Of a stretch of DNA of 64,000 nucleotides, positions 24,957 through 34,032 are shown one piece after another. Positions within the stretch are counted from its first letter, which is position 1, and each line of letters starts with the position of its first letter. The notes beneath the pieces are model-generated. The model was not told the origin of the DNA, searched no databases, and saw nothing but the letters and a program-made list of their open reading frames with translations. The stretch spans positions 2,357,389 to 2,421,388 of the forward strand of contig NZ_CP044205.1 of assembly GCF_009498235.1 (NCBI RefSeq). Reading direction: 5' to 3'. A program made the translations under genes and the position numbers. The DNA is from Candidatus Methylospira mobilis. Lineage in GTDB: Bacteria > Pseudomonadota > Gammaproteobacteria > Methylococcales > Methylococcaceae.

Positions 24957-26000
24957 TCAAATTCCAAGTGCAACGGTTGTTGATTCGCACATAGCCTCAT
25001 CCTTTTGGCAATTATGCAGGAATTCGGCATAAACTTCCAAGGGGGTTCTAAACCCGAGAATTTTTCTCGGTCTCGTGTTCAGTCTGTATGCGATTTCATC
25101 CAGTTGCTCCTGCGAGTAGGTCGACAAATCGGTTCCTTTGGGTAAATACTGGCGCAGTAGTCCATTGGTGTTCTCGTTACTTCCGCGTTGCCAAGGGCTA
25201 TGAGGGTCGGCAAAGTAGATGGTGATGCCCGCTCGCTCACTGAGCGTTTTATGGCAGCTCATTTCCTTACCTTGATCATAGGTCATGGTTTTGCGCATCG
25301 GCTCATGGACACGGTTCAATGCGTTACTGAAGCCTTCCAGTGCGGCTTCAGCCGTGCCGGACGTCATAGCCGCCAGCATCACAAGGCGGCTGCTACGCTC
25401 GACCAGCGTGCCTACCGAAGAACGATTGCCTGACCCCTTGATCAGATCACCTTCCCAATGCCCTGGAACCAGCCGGTCTTCAATCTCCGGTGGACGTACA
25501 TGCAAGCTGTTCATATCAGGTATCTGACCACGCCGATCGGTTCCTCTGGCGCGAGGACGTCTGCCCGTGTGAGATTGCCGCAAACAGCTCAACAGTTCGC
25601 TGCGTAATTCACCGCGTGGGAAGGCATACAGTGCGGTGTATATCGTTTCATGTGACACCGTAAGGGCTCCCTGCTCTGCATACACGCGCTTGAGTGTGCC
25701 AGAAATCTGTTCAGGCGACCAACCTTCATGCAGAAAGTAATCGACTACGCCAAAAAGCAGGCTATCCGGTAATAATTTGCGCGGCTTTCGAGCCATATGG
25801 CGTAACTGCCTCGCTCGTATCCCCGCCGTACCTGCGCAATAGCTACCAGACTTGACTGGATTGCGTAACAATTCGCGACTGATCGTTGACGGAGATCGCT
25901 GTAATCTCAAAGCCATCGCCCTCAGGCTATGTCCATCTGACTTCATCAACATGATCGCGGCACGATCCTCTGCACTTAAGTGATTATATTTCTTTTCCAT
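24957..26000 (-). CDS. IS30-family transposase
   Basis: The 347-residue protein has an N-terminal helix-turn-helix (LSAEDRAAIMLMKSDGHSLR, RSPSTISRELLRN) and a second one around HEGWSPEQISGTL. The DDE triad is GHWEGDLIKG, MTYDQGKEM and RGSNENTNG. The stop codon lies in the terminal repeat. The gene is intact, so the element may be active. Confidence 0.95.
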   Translation of the reverse strand: MEKKYNHLSAEDRAAIMLMKSDGHSLRAMALRLQRSPSTISRELLRNPVKSGSYCAGTAGIRARQLRHMARKPRKLLPDSLLFGVVDYFLHEGWSPEQISGTLKRVYAEQGALTVSHETIYTALYAFPRGELRSELLSCLRQSHTGRRPRARGTDRRGQIPDMNSLHVRPPEIEDRLVPGHWEGDLIKGSGNRSSVGTLVERSSRLVMLAAMTSGTAEAALEGFSNALNRVHEPMRKTMTYDQGKEMSCHKTLSERAGITIYFADPHSPWQRGSNENTNGLLRQYLPKGTDLSTYSQEQLDEIAYRLNTRPRKILGFRTPLEVYAEFLHNCQKDEAMCESTTVALGI

Positions 26001-26037
26001 TGCAACACCTTATCATAGTGTTGCACTTGTATTTTGA
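24957..26037 (-). mobile_element. IS30-family insertion sequence
   Basis: The element is about 1.08 kb, with imperfect terminal inverted repeats. The left end reads TCAAATTCCAAGTGCAAC and the right end, reverse-complemented, reads TCAAAATACAAGTGCAAC. It carries one transposase gene. I could not fix a target duplication; IS30 elements usually make 2-3 bp. Confidence 0.85.
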
Positions 26038-26560
26038 GCCCGCCCTGTTTCCGCCTTGTTGCTTTCCTATTATTGGTCGTCTAATCGCGAAAAAATAGCC
26101 AATTTCTACAAGGAACACGCCGAAAAGGATGCCATACAAAAACCGGATAAGGCCGCTGCCTATCGCACCGCCTACAGCATAGTAAATAACGGCGGAGTTA
26201 ATACGTCCAGCTACAAAATAACGGAAATGGGAGTTTCATCCCCAACGACATCGGCGAAAGATGCGCTTGATGAGGCAAACAAACAAATCAATATTGTTTG
26301 GAATGGAACAACAAAACAAAATAGAGCATTGCTTTTGCCGGAGCAACGGGAATGGTTAAAGATACGCGAACAGGAATGCCAGATTCAAGCCGCAAAAGAT
26401 GAGCCTAATAACTTCGTGGCTCAAGACGCGGCTCGCATGAATTGTATGGCTGCGATGACGCACGAAAGAACAAGGGTTCTGAGACAAAAGATTGTTTCTA
26501 TGTCAGGCGGCACGCGCGGTTGATCTCCGATCATAGACTGCGCCGAAACAAGCCCAATAG

Positions 26561-26614
26561 TTGAGCGATCGGCGCACTGCGCCATCGTGACGGGCGGGTA
26601 CGGCAAGGTTATAC
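26561..26614 (+). pseudogene. orphan 3' end of a tape-measure-like gene, copy 2
   Basis: The segment aligns with 18791-18845, the last codons of the tape-measure-like gene. Shared blocks are GATCGGCG, TGCGC, CATCGT and ACGGGCGGGTA. One frame still encodes IVTGGYG. It is decayed (out of frame, no stop) and sits right after the last cargo gene of the block. Confidence 0.65.
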
Positions 26615-26617
26615 CCC

Positions 26618-27067
26618 CTATTCCGCCGCCTTGAGGTCAATCCCCTCAATATTTTGAACGATGTTTTTTCCGGCACAATTTACGGTGGCAACCAGTTTAC
26701 CATCTACTTCCACGTTTACCCCAGCCTCGATTGCGTGTTTATCTGAAAGCCGGTCAGATCCCCAAAAAACGCCATAAACGGTATTACCGTTTGGAATATT
26801 TACCGTATACGTCAAATAACGTCCCACCCCGTTCCACTGCGATGTCGATGCTTCACTCCGGGGTGATCGTACTACTATTTCCGGCTTCAAATTTGGCTTA
26901 CCGAAAGAGTAGTCTATCGATTTCCCTGAATCACAAACCTCGATTAGTTTTCCGCTTTTGGTTAAACAGGAAAATACCTTTTTACTCCCGCTATCGCAGT
27001 CCGCCATCACAGTAGAGGAAAACAAAAGACCGAAAGTTGCTGATGCAAGCAATAGCATCTTAGACAT
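26618..27067 (-). CDS. secreted hypothetical protein with paired cysteines
   Basis: The 149-residue protein has a signal peptide (MSKMLLLASATFGLLFSSTV, cleavage after MA-D). Four Cys occur in the mature N-terminal half (DCDSG, FSCLT, EVCDSG, later NCAG). The rest is beta-rich (RYLTYTVNIPNGNTVYGVFW). The family is unknown. It is convergent with the preceding cargo and may act in the periplasm, for example in superinfection exclusion, but nothing proves this. Confidence 0.6.
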   Translation of the reverse strand: MSKMLLLASATFGLLFSSTVMADCDSGSKKVFSCLTKSGKLIEVCDSGKSIDYSFGKPNLKPEIVVRSPRSEASTSQWNGVGRYLTYTVNIPNGNTVYGVFWGSDRLSDKHAIEAGVNVEVDGKLVATVNCAGKNIVQNIEGIDLKAAE

Positions 27068-27115
27068 GGTTGCTCCTTGAAAATGGGGGGGATGGAAACG
27101 GCTGGGCCATCGCGC

Positions 27116-27235
27116 TTATGCAACATCAATCATGCCGCGCGGCATGAAGCTTATCCCAAGCGCCCACACAATCCAACCAAATCCGCAGACAATGTTTAGC
27201 CAATTTTTCGGAAAACCTCGCAATCGACCTCGCAT
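27116..27235 (-). CDS. possible 39-residue membrane peptide
   Basis: Starting at the ATG at 27235, the peptide reads MRGRLRGFPKNWLN followed by a hydrophobic stretch (IVCGFGWIVWALGISF) and ends GMIDVA. A basic head and a single span suggest a small membrane protein. It lies between the secreted protein gene and the baseplate genes. Length is the only argument against it. Confidence 0.35.
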   Translation of the reverse strand: MRGRLRGFPKNWLNIVCGFGWIVWALGISFMPRGMIDVA

Positions 27236-27256
27236 CACGCCGCATACACTTGCGGC

Positions 27257-27544
27257 ATGTCTACGATAACCGGAAATGATGTACAGGCAATGGTCGGACA
27301 CTGGCTTAAAACGCCGGTGGGCGGATACCTTGGCTCATCATATGGAAGCAACGCGAAGGAAATGCTTCAGGCGCCCCAAGCCTCCGGGGTAGCCGATAAC
27401 TTCCTGCGTAAACTGCGCGCCGATGTCCCGGTGCTGTCCGCGTTGCCGGGCGACGCGGTAAATCTGTATGCCAGAGCCACGCCCCCAGATCGTACCGATC
27501 TCTTCATTGATATTTCCGGTCGGGCAATACAGGTAGGCGACTGA
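27257..27544 (+). CDS. probable gp25-like baseplate wedge protein
   Basis: The 95-residue protein starts 22 bases after the small membrane peptide on the other strand. Its last base is the first base of the next start codon. It has a loop-rich N-terminus (TPVGGYLGSSYG) and a C-terminal beta segment (DLFIDISGRAIQVGD). A small gene at once upstream of the gp6-like gene is normally the gp25-type wedge component. The sequence match itself is weak. Confidence 0.5.
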   Translation: MSTITGNDVQAMVGHWLKTPVGGYLGSSYGSNAKEMLQAPQASGVADNFLRKLRADVPVLSALPGDAVNLYARATPPDRTDLFIDISGRAIQVGD

Positions 27545-29043
27545 TGTATACGAAATCAGACTTTCAACAAGCGGCCAGGGATACGATCAACAACTATCCC
27601 GCTATCGCGCCACTGTACCAAGCCGGCGATCCGCGCATACATCAGCCCATCGACGCGATGGCGACCATGCTGGCGATGGTGTCGGGACAGGTGGAAGTGG
27701 CCCTGTCCGAGCCGTTCGAGAAGGTTCGCGACGCCACCATCCTGGCTGACGCGGCGTTGAAAGGGATTATTCGTAAGGCGATTCCGGCGCGAGTAAGCGT
27801 GTCGGCCACCAATAAGAATGCCACGCCATTCGACTTGGCTTCTGGCGCAACAATCATCGACTCGAACGGCAATCCGTATATCGTCGAAACACCGATCACC
27901 ATTCCACCCGGCGTAACCGCCGCTTTCAACGTCGCGCAGTACAAGCTTCGCACAATAAGTCATACCGTGAGCGGTAGCGCGCCGTTTTATTCGATAGAAA
28001 TTCCGCCCTCTCTGGAGGACTTATTTTTGGCTGGGATCACGCTGAGCGATTCCAGCGGCAATTATTACGATTACGCGCCGAAATTTACCGGCATTGCCGC
28101 GGGCGAGCGGGTTTATCACATCGAAATAGACGAGTATCAGCGCATGTTTATCCGGTTGGGCTACGCCGGCGTGGTCGGTTACCAGCCCGTTGATGGCGAA
28201 GGCTTCACCATTTTGCTGTCCGAATGCGTTGGCGACGTGCGTCCGGCCAATGGCAGCCCGTTTTCATTCGAGTACCTGTATACGCCCCAATATTCTTTGG
28301 TTGATTTATCCATGGGCTCCTTGTTATCTCCTGGTGAAAATCCGCCTGACATGGCTACGCTACGTGATTTATGCCGCTATCCATCCGTTTATGACGAGTC
28401 CGCGGTTTACCTGGGTGAGTTTGATTTCGTTATCCGGCGGAATATAACCGGACTTTCCTTTCTATCCGTGTGGAACGAAACGCTGGAAGAAGCGGTTCGC
28501 GGTCATAGCATCGACAACATCAACACGCTGTTCGTGGCGCTGATTTCTTCAGCCGGCGGCGAAACGTTCATGGATGAGCCCGATCCATCGCAACCGGTTT
28601 CACCGCGCGTAATTCCGGTAGACGCCCTGACAGGCGTACAGAAAGACGTTTTGAACATCATCGTGAATGCGGATAACAGTTATCGCGTTCGATTTATTAC
28701 GCCGATTCGCGCAAAAATTGCCGTGTCCATCAACGCGACCATCGCAGCCTCTTTCGATACCGAAGCGGTGCGCGCGCAAATCATCACCCTATTGTTAAGT
28801 GCTTACGGCGTCAGTACCGCGGTAGCCCAGCGCGGACGGTTAAACCCACTTTACCAGATGGTTTACGACATGCTGCGCAAAAATGTTTCCGCGCTTCGTG
28901 ATCCGGGCAGCGATTTCACCGTGCAAATCGCGCAACCGCCCAACCCGATCCGCCCGGAACACTGGCGCTATATCTCCGAGGACAGTCTTACCGTCAACGT
29001 GGCGCGCACAAACACCATCACACCCTATTGGAGACCCTCATGA
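27544..29043 (+). CDS. baseplate wedge protein, gp6/gpJ-like
   Basis: The 499-residue protein has the baseplate J layout: a helical start with SGQVEVALSEPFEKVRDATI, a beta-rich middle (GATIIDSNGNPYIVETPITI) and the late block VDALTGVQKDVLNIIVNADN plus RFITPIRAKIAVSINATI. The gp6-type ring holds the wedges together and triggers sheath contraction. The next gene starts within its stop codon. Confidence 0.75.
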   Translation: MYTKSDFQQAARDTINNYPAIAPLYQAGDPRIHQPIDAMATMLAMVSGQVEVALSEPFEKVRDATILADAALKGIIRKAIPARVSVSATNKNATPFDLASGATIIDSNGNPYIVETPITIPPGVTAAFNVAQYKLRTISHTVSGSAPFYSIEIPPSLEDLFLAGITLSDSSGNYYDYAPKFTGIAAGERVYHIEIDEYQRMFIRLGYAGVVGYQPVDGEGFTILLSECVGDVRPANGSPFSFEYLYTPQYSLVDLSMGSLLSPGENPPDMATLRDLCRYPSVYDESAVYLGEFDFVIRRNITGLSFLSVWNETLEEAVRGHSIDNINTLFVALISSAGGETFMDEPDPSQPVSPRVIPVDALTGVQKDVLNIIVNADNSYRVRFITPIRAKIAVSINATIAASFDTEAVRAQIITLLLSAYGVSTAVAQRGRLNPLYQMVYDMLRKNVSALRDPGSDFTVQIAQPPNPIRPEHWRYISEDSLTVNVARTNTITPYWRPS

Positions 29044-30488
29044 TCGGCGGCACTCCCGTAGAAACGCTTGGGCCGCTGAGAAACAGCTTTGTCGTCGATG
29101 AAGTTGAAAGCGAGCTGCGACAGCTTTTTCTTGACTTGTACGACGCCCATCTTTCCCCGCAGGTCGCTGATGAGAACGTCCTGGGCGTCGCGCATCTGGG
29201 CTCGATGGAACTACTCAACCGGGCGATGCAGGCGGATGGCTTGGCGCTGCCCAATCGCGGAAACGCATTGGCGTACCAGTATCTCTATCGCGCGTGGAAG
29301 GGCAGAAACTCCGGGCGCGGTCTTGAGTTTTTGCGAACCGCCATGCAACTGATCTGGCCTACCGGCTGGGAGCTGGATCAAATGATGCAGCTTAAGTCGG
29401 CGCCCTACCCTGCCGCCTTGTCTCCTGCATCGACTACCGGCAACGATGATGACAAGTTTTTGACAAGCCGCGTCCGGGTACTGGTCGATAACACCGAAAA
29501 CGATTTTCATGATATCGACCAGCTCGCTCCCCTGCTCCGGACAACCACGCCGGCGCGCATAACGCTGTATTTCTCCATTCTGAACCGAATGAAAATTCAG
29601 CCAACGGCCGGGGCCGCCATCGGACGACAAGCGCTTAGATCGAAGATTTCGAGCGCGATAACGGGCTCTGGACGTATCCAGGCCGGCGTGTCTCCCACGG
29701 CAACCGGTAGCTTCAGCGATCATCGCGGCGCGAAACGGGATGTCATGGGTAGGTTATTGCGCTCCGCAGAACTGCGCATGGCTAATCAACGCCCCTTATT
29801 GCCACCGTCCTTGACCCCGATCATGGTGACGGCCGCCATCGCAGAGCGTATCCAACAGGAAATGGCGCGCATCGCCAACAGCACGATTAAAGCGCCTGCG
29901 CTGGTTGCGGGCGTCGCGATGCACGGCTCGGCGGTCGACGATCCGAACCGGCCCAGCGCGACCATTTCGGCTCAGATGCGGCGCGCGGCGGGCGCGAGCC
30001 TGCTGGGCCATTTCACGGATCAAACCCGTAGCGTCAGAGTAAACGGCGCACGCCGAATAGCCGCCGGCGTCCGCGCGCATAACCAGCGCGCTTTATTGCC
30101 GCAATCGATGATGCCGATTCTGGTGTTTGAGGGGTTGTCGCTGGTTAAGGGCGGGCTGCGGACAGGCAGCAGCAGCATGCTGGAGCGTGCCTACGCGGTG
30201 TCCGCAAACAGCGGTGCGCATCCCGTATCGGTGGCAACCGAACAACACACGGTCATAACCAGTGATGGCCCCTTGCAGCCCCACTGCAGCAGCGTGCAGG
30301 AGCGCGTCACTGGCGTAACCGTCAACGGCAGCGAGCATCCCACTTCAGTTGCAACCGAGCGGCACACGGCAGCGGTCTGCGATAGCGGTATATCCGGTCT
30401 GAAATCCTCCTACGAATGGGAGGGGGAATGGGATGGGCGCTACTGGGACGGCAACGTGTCATTTTTCTACGATTCGACGACAGGCTAA
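29040..30488 (+). CDS. baseplate wedge/tail protein I-like, with repetitive C-terminus
   Basis: ATG 29040 overlaps the previous TGA and gives 482 residues. Residues 1-180 match the style of gpI/gp53 wedge proteins (LNRAMQADGLALPNR, YQYLYRAWKGRNSGRGLEFL). From residue 190 the protein is Ala/Thr-rich. It contains duplicated segments such as HPVSVATEQHTVITSDG and HPTSVATERHTAAVCDSG. The C-terminus ends with an aromatic patch (WEGEWDGRYWDGNVSFFY) that may contact fibres. Confidence 0.65.
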   Translation: MIGGTPVETLGPLRNSFVVDEVESELRQLFLDLYDAHLSPQVADENVLGVAHLGSMELLNRAMQADGLALPNRGNALAYQYLYRAWKGRNSGRGLEFLRTAMQLIWPTGWELDQMMQLKSAPYPAALSPASTTGNDDDKFLTSRVRVLVDNTENDFHDIDQLAPLLRTTTPARITLYFSILNRMKIQPTAGAAIGRQALRSKISSAITGSGRIQAGVSPTATGSFSDHRGAKRDVMGRLLRSAELRMANQRPLLPPSLTPIMVTAAIAERIQQEMARIANSTIKAPALVAGVAMHGSAVDDPNRPSATISAQMRRAAGASLLGHFTDQTRSVRVNGARRIAAGVRAHNQRALLPQSMMPILVFEGLSLVKGGLRTGSSSMLERAYAVSANSGAHPVSVATEQHTVITSDGPLQPHCSSVQERVTGVTVNGSEHPTSVATERHTAAVCDSGISGLKSSYEWEGEWDGRYWDGNVSFFYDSTTG

Positions 30489-30490
30489 GT

Positions 30491-31252
30491 ATGACGACTT
30501 TTACCGAATCCGGCAGTATCGCGGCGGCAGTTGCGCTGCTCTCACGAGCGCTACACATTGCCTGGGGAAATGGTAATCCGGATTGGGAAACCACCCGGAC
30601 AATTGCGGCGGCCCAGTTCAACAATGACACCATTACGCTGCCCTACCGGCAAATCAGCCAACTGGTGATGACATCTGAGGACGGTAAAACAGTTTACCAG
30701 CCGAATGTTGACTATAAAGTTCCCGACAGCATCGGCGGCTTTCTGTATGACACCGATAACGGCTGGTACATAAAGCTCATCGATGCCGCCAGCACCGATA
30801 GCCTGACCCTGGTGCGCAATCCCACCGGGACCATCCCTGCCGGCGCCTCCGTGGCGGGCAGCTACTTCGTACCCATCCCGCCGGAACCGTACAACTCCAC
30901 GTCGCTGATCAAGGAGGTTGGACGGCGCACCGTGGATACAGCCGCGTTTATTGTCCCTGATAGCAACGGCGCCATCCTGATGCCCGACGGCAGTTTTTCT
31001 GTGTCGAGCAAACCGACCAACATGCTGTTTGTTAGCGCGCGCTTTCAATTCGGCGACGCGGTCGGTGAGTTCATCGGGGAAACAGGCGTGTTTGCTGATA
31101 CGCAGATCGTTTCCGGTTTGCCGGCTGACCAGCGCTATTTTTTGCCGGCACAGATACAGAATTCGGGGCTGCTGCTCTCGATCGATTATCGCCCTCGGCA
31201 AAAGCGCTACGGAACGCAGGGCGAAACGATTTCGCACCGGTTGATTCTGTGA
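30491..31252 (+). CDS. baseplate/tail fibre connector protein
   Basis: The start is ATG 30491, two bases after the upstream stop; the frame is also open upstream but that part overlaps the previous gene. The 253-residue product is beta-rich (DTITLPYRQISQLVMTSEDG, LPAQIQNSGLLLSIDYRPRQ). No family was recognised. The place between gpI-like and fibre genes suggests a connector. Confidence 0.55.
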   Translation: MTTFTESGSIAAAVALLSRALHIAWGNGNPDWETTRTIAAAQFNNDTITLPYRQISQLVMTSEDGKTVYQPNVDYKVPDSIGGFLYDTDNGWYIKLIDAASTDSLTLVRNPTGTIPAGASVAGSYFVPIPPEPYNSTSLIKEVGRRTVDTAAFIVPDSNGAILMPDGSFSVSSKPTNMLFVSARFQFGDAVGEFIGETGVFADTQIVSGLPADQRYFLPAQIQNSGLLLSIDYRPRQKRYGTQGETISHRLIL

Positions 31253-31259
31253 GGCGGCG

Positions 31260-31451
31260 ATGAGCGAAGTAGTCACACCTAATTTACGGCTGCCATTGCC
31301 GCACGAGACACTCAACAAGGACCGGCCGCGCATTGCTCAGTCTTTGCTGATGATCGATGTGGCGGTGACGGCAGCGAATAACGCTACAGCCGGGTTGCAA
31401 GCGCAGGTTGACCAAATGCGGTTGCGAGATTTGTATCAATTGTACATTTAG
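31260..31451 (+). CDS. small tail fibre accessory protein
   Basis: The 63-residue protein has a Pro-rich start (NLRLPLPHETLNKDRPRIAQ) and a helix (TAANNATAGLQAQVDQM) that could trimerise. N-termini of some tail fibres begin in this style. It may be a separate attachment subunit for the following fibre. Confidence 0.55.
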   Translation: MSEVVTPNLRLPLPHETLNKDRPRIAQSLLMIDVAVTAANNATAGLQAQVDQMRLRDLYQLYI

Positions 31452-31463
31452 CAGGTAACAAAA

Positions 31464-32732
31464 ATGGCAGACAGTTCAGCAGCGCTACAGGCTGTAATTG
31501 ACAGCGTTTCCGCTCAGGCGGCTTCAGCCTCGGCAGGCGACTTGGCGTATCTCGCAAAAGCCCTGGAGGCGATCGGACCAGCCAGTCAAACCGCATTCAT
31601 CGCCCAACTGGGAGGAACGCAGGTTAACCTGATCAACTCCGCGAGCAATTCCGCTCAGACGGCTATTTCGAGCGCGGAGCAGGCCGCCACGCAGGCGATT
31701 TCGAGCGCGGAGCAGGCCGCCACGCAGGCGATTTCGTCGGATCAAACAGTCGCCGTTGGAGCTGTTACTACTGCGGGCGCTAATGCCATACAAGCCATTT
31801 CGACGGCACAGACCACTGCGACAACGGCGGTCAACACCGCCGGGGCGTCGCAAATCGCACAGATCGGCTCGCTCGGTAAATTCAGTGTTGGTATTGAGCC
31901 GGCGTCCGGCGGTACGGCTCTCGTCATTCCGACAATTTACACGGAAAATGATCGGAACGGCTTTGGCTGGCCGTTTGGCGCGCAATGGTCAAGCACCGGC
32001 CCCTGGACAACGCTATTCGGTTACGGCACCAATGGTGCGCCCGATGCCGTGCAGTGGATGAACATTGCTCTTGGTACCGGGTACGCCAACTATTCCGTCC
32101 CCAGTCACGGAGCGTCAGCCTTCAACCGGTACACGACCGGAGCCCGGCGCGAAATCGAGTACGCTTATGGTGACGAGGTGTGCGCGACGCGGGAAATCAT
32201 CCAATTCAGCGGCGGCAATTATGCGCCGGCCGGTATCCGGCTGCTGCCGATCCGGAACACAGCAAACACATCGAAAACCATCACTATCGGCGTGCATTAT
32301 TCGACGATGTGGAGCTCGGGATATGAGGGAGCTGGTTTGTATCTGCTGTCTCCTCCCGCGAATACGACATATGGAAATGTTACGAGCGTTAGCGTGTCCG
32401 TGCCATGGAGTATTACATCGAATGCCGCTCAATCATATACCACGGTATCGGCCACTCTGCCCGCAAATGCCACCAGTATTTTGATGCTGGTTACCTCCGC
32501 TTATACGACAAGCAATGTCGCATGGTCAGCGAATGGTCAAAGTGCCTACGTCGCGAAACAATGTAACGGCTTTTACAACCTGAACAATGTGTTTTCCGAC
32601 ACTGCCCTGCAGCCGGATATGCGCATGGCATCGGTATTAGCCGCCGACCGAGGGCATGCATCCATGGCCTACAACAGCAATACACTACACCTCATCTGGC
32701 AGCGCACCGCAACCCTCGAAGGAGATCGATAA
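31464..32732 (+). CDS. tail fibre protein with coiled-coil repeats
   Basis: In this 422-residue protein residues 1-130 are Ala/Ser/Thr/Gln-rich heptads. They include a direct duplication of ISSAEQAATQA (two 33-bp units near 31669-31734). The C-terminal 280 residues are beta-rich and aromatic (YTENDRNGFGWPFGAQWSST), as in receptor-binding heads. The previous and next genes are part of the same fibre cassette. Confidence 0.65.
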   Translation: MADSSAALQAVIDSVSAQAASASAGDLAYLAKALEAIGPASQTAFIAQLGGTQVNLINSASNSAQTAISSAEQAATQAISSAEQAATQAISSDQTVAVGAVTTAGANAIQAISTAQTTATTAVNTAGASQIAQIGSLGKFSVGIEPASGGTALVIPTIYTENDRNGFGWPFGAQWSSTGPWTTLFGYGTNGAPDAVQWMNIALGTGYANYSVPSHGASAFNRYTTGARREIEYAYGDEVCATREIIQFSGGNYAPAGIRLLPIRNTANTSKTITIGVHYSTMWSSGYEGAGLYLLSPPANTTYGNVTSVSVSVPWSITSNAAQSYTTVSATLPANATSILMLVTSAYTTSNVAWSANGQSAYVAKQCNGFYNLNNVFSDTALQPDMRMASVLAADRGHASMAYNSNTLHLIWQRTATLEGDR

Positions 32733-32735
32733 ACA

Positions 32736-33443
32736 ATGAAATTGTATGCAATTTTCGATAAAAACGGACGGCACGTTGACTCAGTTGAACTCCAGGATAA
32801 CGAAGCGCCACCGGCAGGCGCGACCGAAATCAGCGAGACGCTGTACGGCCATGCGCTGCGGCTGGATAACGGCGTGCCGATCCTGGTGACAATCAAAAAT
32901 TATGCGTTGTTCGATGCAACCGGACGACATACCGGCACGGTACAGCTGGCCGATACTGAAGCTGCGCCGGTAGGCGGGATTGAGATCGCTGCAAATTTAC
33001 TTGGTACGCCGTTGATCCTGGTTAATGCCGTGCCAACGCCGCGCCCGGCGGCCGATATTGAGGCAGATCAGGCAGCGCTGATGCTCACTGCCTCGCGTAA
33101 TGCGGCGCTGCAGCATATCGACGCCGAGTGTGCGCGCGCAGTTGGCGCGTTGAAGTCCGGCTACCCGTCGGATGAGATTCTGTCATGGGATCAGCAGCTG
33201 CGTGAAGCGCTTGCGTTTTCGGCGGATAAAACGGCGGCCACGCCGATGTTGAGCGCCCTGGCTACCGCGCGCGGCAGCACAGTCGATGCGGTGGCACAGC
33301 GGGTCAGTAACAAAGCTGCTGCTTATGCGGCTGCTAGCGGCACCGTCATTGGAAATCATCAACGGCTGCGCGCCGAAATCATGGCAGCGATAGACATGCC
33401 GGCGCTGGCGGCGATTGACTTAACAACCGGCTGGCCGGCTTAA
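32736..33443 (+). CDS. tail fibre protein with tandem domain and DUF4376-like C-terminus
   Basis: The 235-residue protein has two similar N-terminal units of about 50 residues: YAIFDKNGRHVDSVELQDNE and YALFDATGRHTGTVQLADTE, each followed by a similar strand pattern. The C-terminal part (ASRNAALQHIDAECARAVGA, ALKSGYPSDEILSWDQQ) resembles DUF4376-type tail fibre assembly proteins. Confidence 0.65.
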   Translation: MKLYAIFDKNGRHVDSVELQDNEAPPAGATEISETLYGHALRLDNGVPILVTIKNYALFDATGRHTGTVQLADTEAAPVGGIEIAANLLGTPLILVNAVPTPRPAADIEADQAALMLTASRNAALQHIDAECARAVGALKSGYPSDEILSWDQQLREALAFSADKTAATPMLSALATARGSTVDAVAQRVSNKAAAYAAASGTVIGNHQRLRAEIMAAIDMPALAAIDLTTGWPA

Positions 33444-33455
33444 GGAGAAGCAGCA

Positions 33456-34016
33456 ATGATCGTTTTTACAATTACCGCTGCCGGCATAGCGACAGAAAAC
33501 GCGGCCATGGAAACGGGAACCATGCCGGTGTACGGCAATATCGTCATCGGCGATGGAACCCCTGCTGATGTGCCGTTCAATGCCAATGATCTCACGCATC
33601 AGGTGTTGTCGGTTCCGGTATTGGTCGTCGAGCGCCTGTCCGCAGGAGCTGTGCGTCTACACGCGAATATTCCTCCGGATGTCGAGCTGCGCATAAGAGA
33701 AATCGGCCTGCGTCTGTCGGACGGAACGTTATACGCCTATGCGCCGTATGACGAAGCCGCCGGAGGCTTCTACAAGCCAAGCGGATTTGATTTCTCCTTC
33801 GACGTAGTGCTGGCGCGCGAGCAGCTTGCCAATCTGACGTTCACCTACACGCCGGTTGACGTTCAGTCGATCGCGGACAGCATCACCAATACCGCGAGAA
33901 ACGCCATCGACGCATACATGCAAACTTACATCATCGATCTGACGGCGATGTGTAGCCGCATGAGCCGCAATCTGATCGAGCTGCAGCAGCGATCCACAAA
34001 CGTAAAACTGGGTTAA
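33456..34016 (+). CDS. tail-collar fibre protein, DUF3751-like
   Basis: The 186-residue protein begins MIVFTITAAGIATENAAMET and contains IVIGDGTPADVPFNAN and ELRIREIGLRLSDGTLYAYA. This is the pattern of N-terminal collar domains of phage side-fibre proteins (DUF3751). Here the protein ends after the collar, with a helical tail (MCSRMSRNLIELQQRS), so the distal fibre may be the next gene product. Confidence 0.75.
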   Translation: MIVFTITAAGIATENAAMETGTMPVYGNIVIGDGTPADVPFNANDLTHQVLSVPVLVVERLSAGAVRLHANIPPDVELRIREIGLRLSDGTLYAYAPYDEAAGGFYKPSGFDFSFDVVLAREQLANLTFTYTPVDVQSIADSITNTARNAIDAYMQTYIIDLTAMCSRMSRNLIELQQRSTNVKLG

Positions 34017-34032
34017 CACAAGGAATACACAA

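Larger units (their letters stand above)
23485..26523 (+). pseudogene. membrane-TPR-LprI (DUF1311) gene split by IS30
   Basis: Translation starts at ATG 23485 behind GGAGGAG. The first part has several membrane spans (IIGIIAGIFGIIAAVATLFF, LIIVSILGAILGGTLVAVC), a further span near residue 130, a beta-rich linker and TPR-like repeats (AAAYFQMALKENPRDAELEA). The frame then runs into the IS at 24957. The rest resumes after 26037 (LLLSYYWSSNREKIA) and ends with an LprI/DUF1311-type domain (LLPEQREWLKIREQECQ, CMAAMTHERTRVL). Without the IS it would be about 650 residues, an envelope protein perhaps linked to lysozyme inhibition. Confidence 0.75.
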
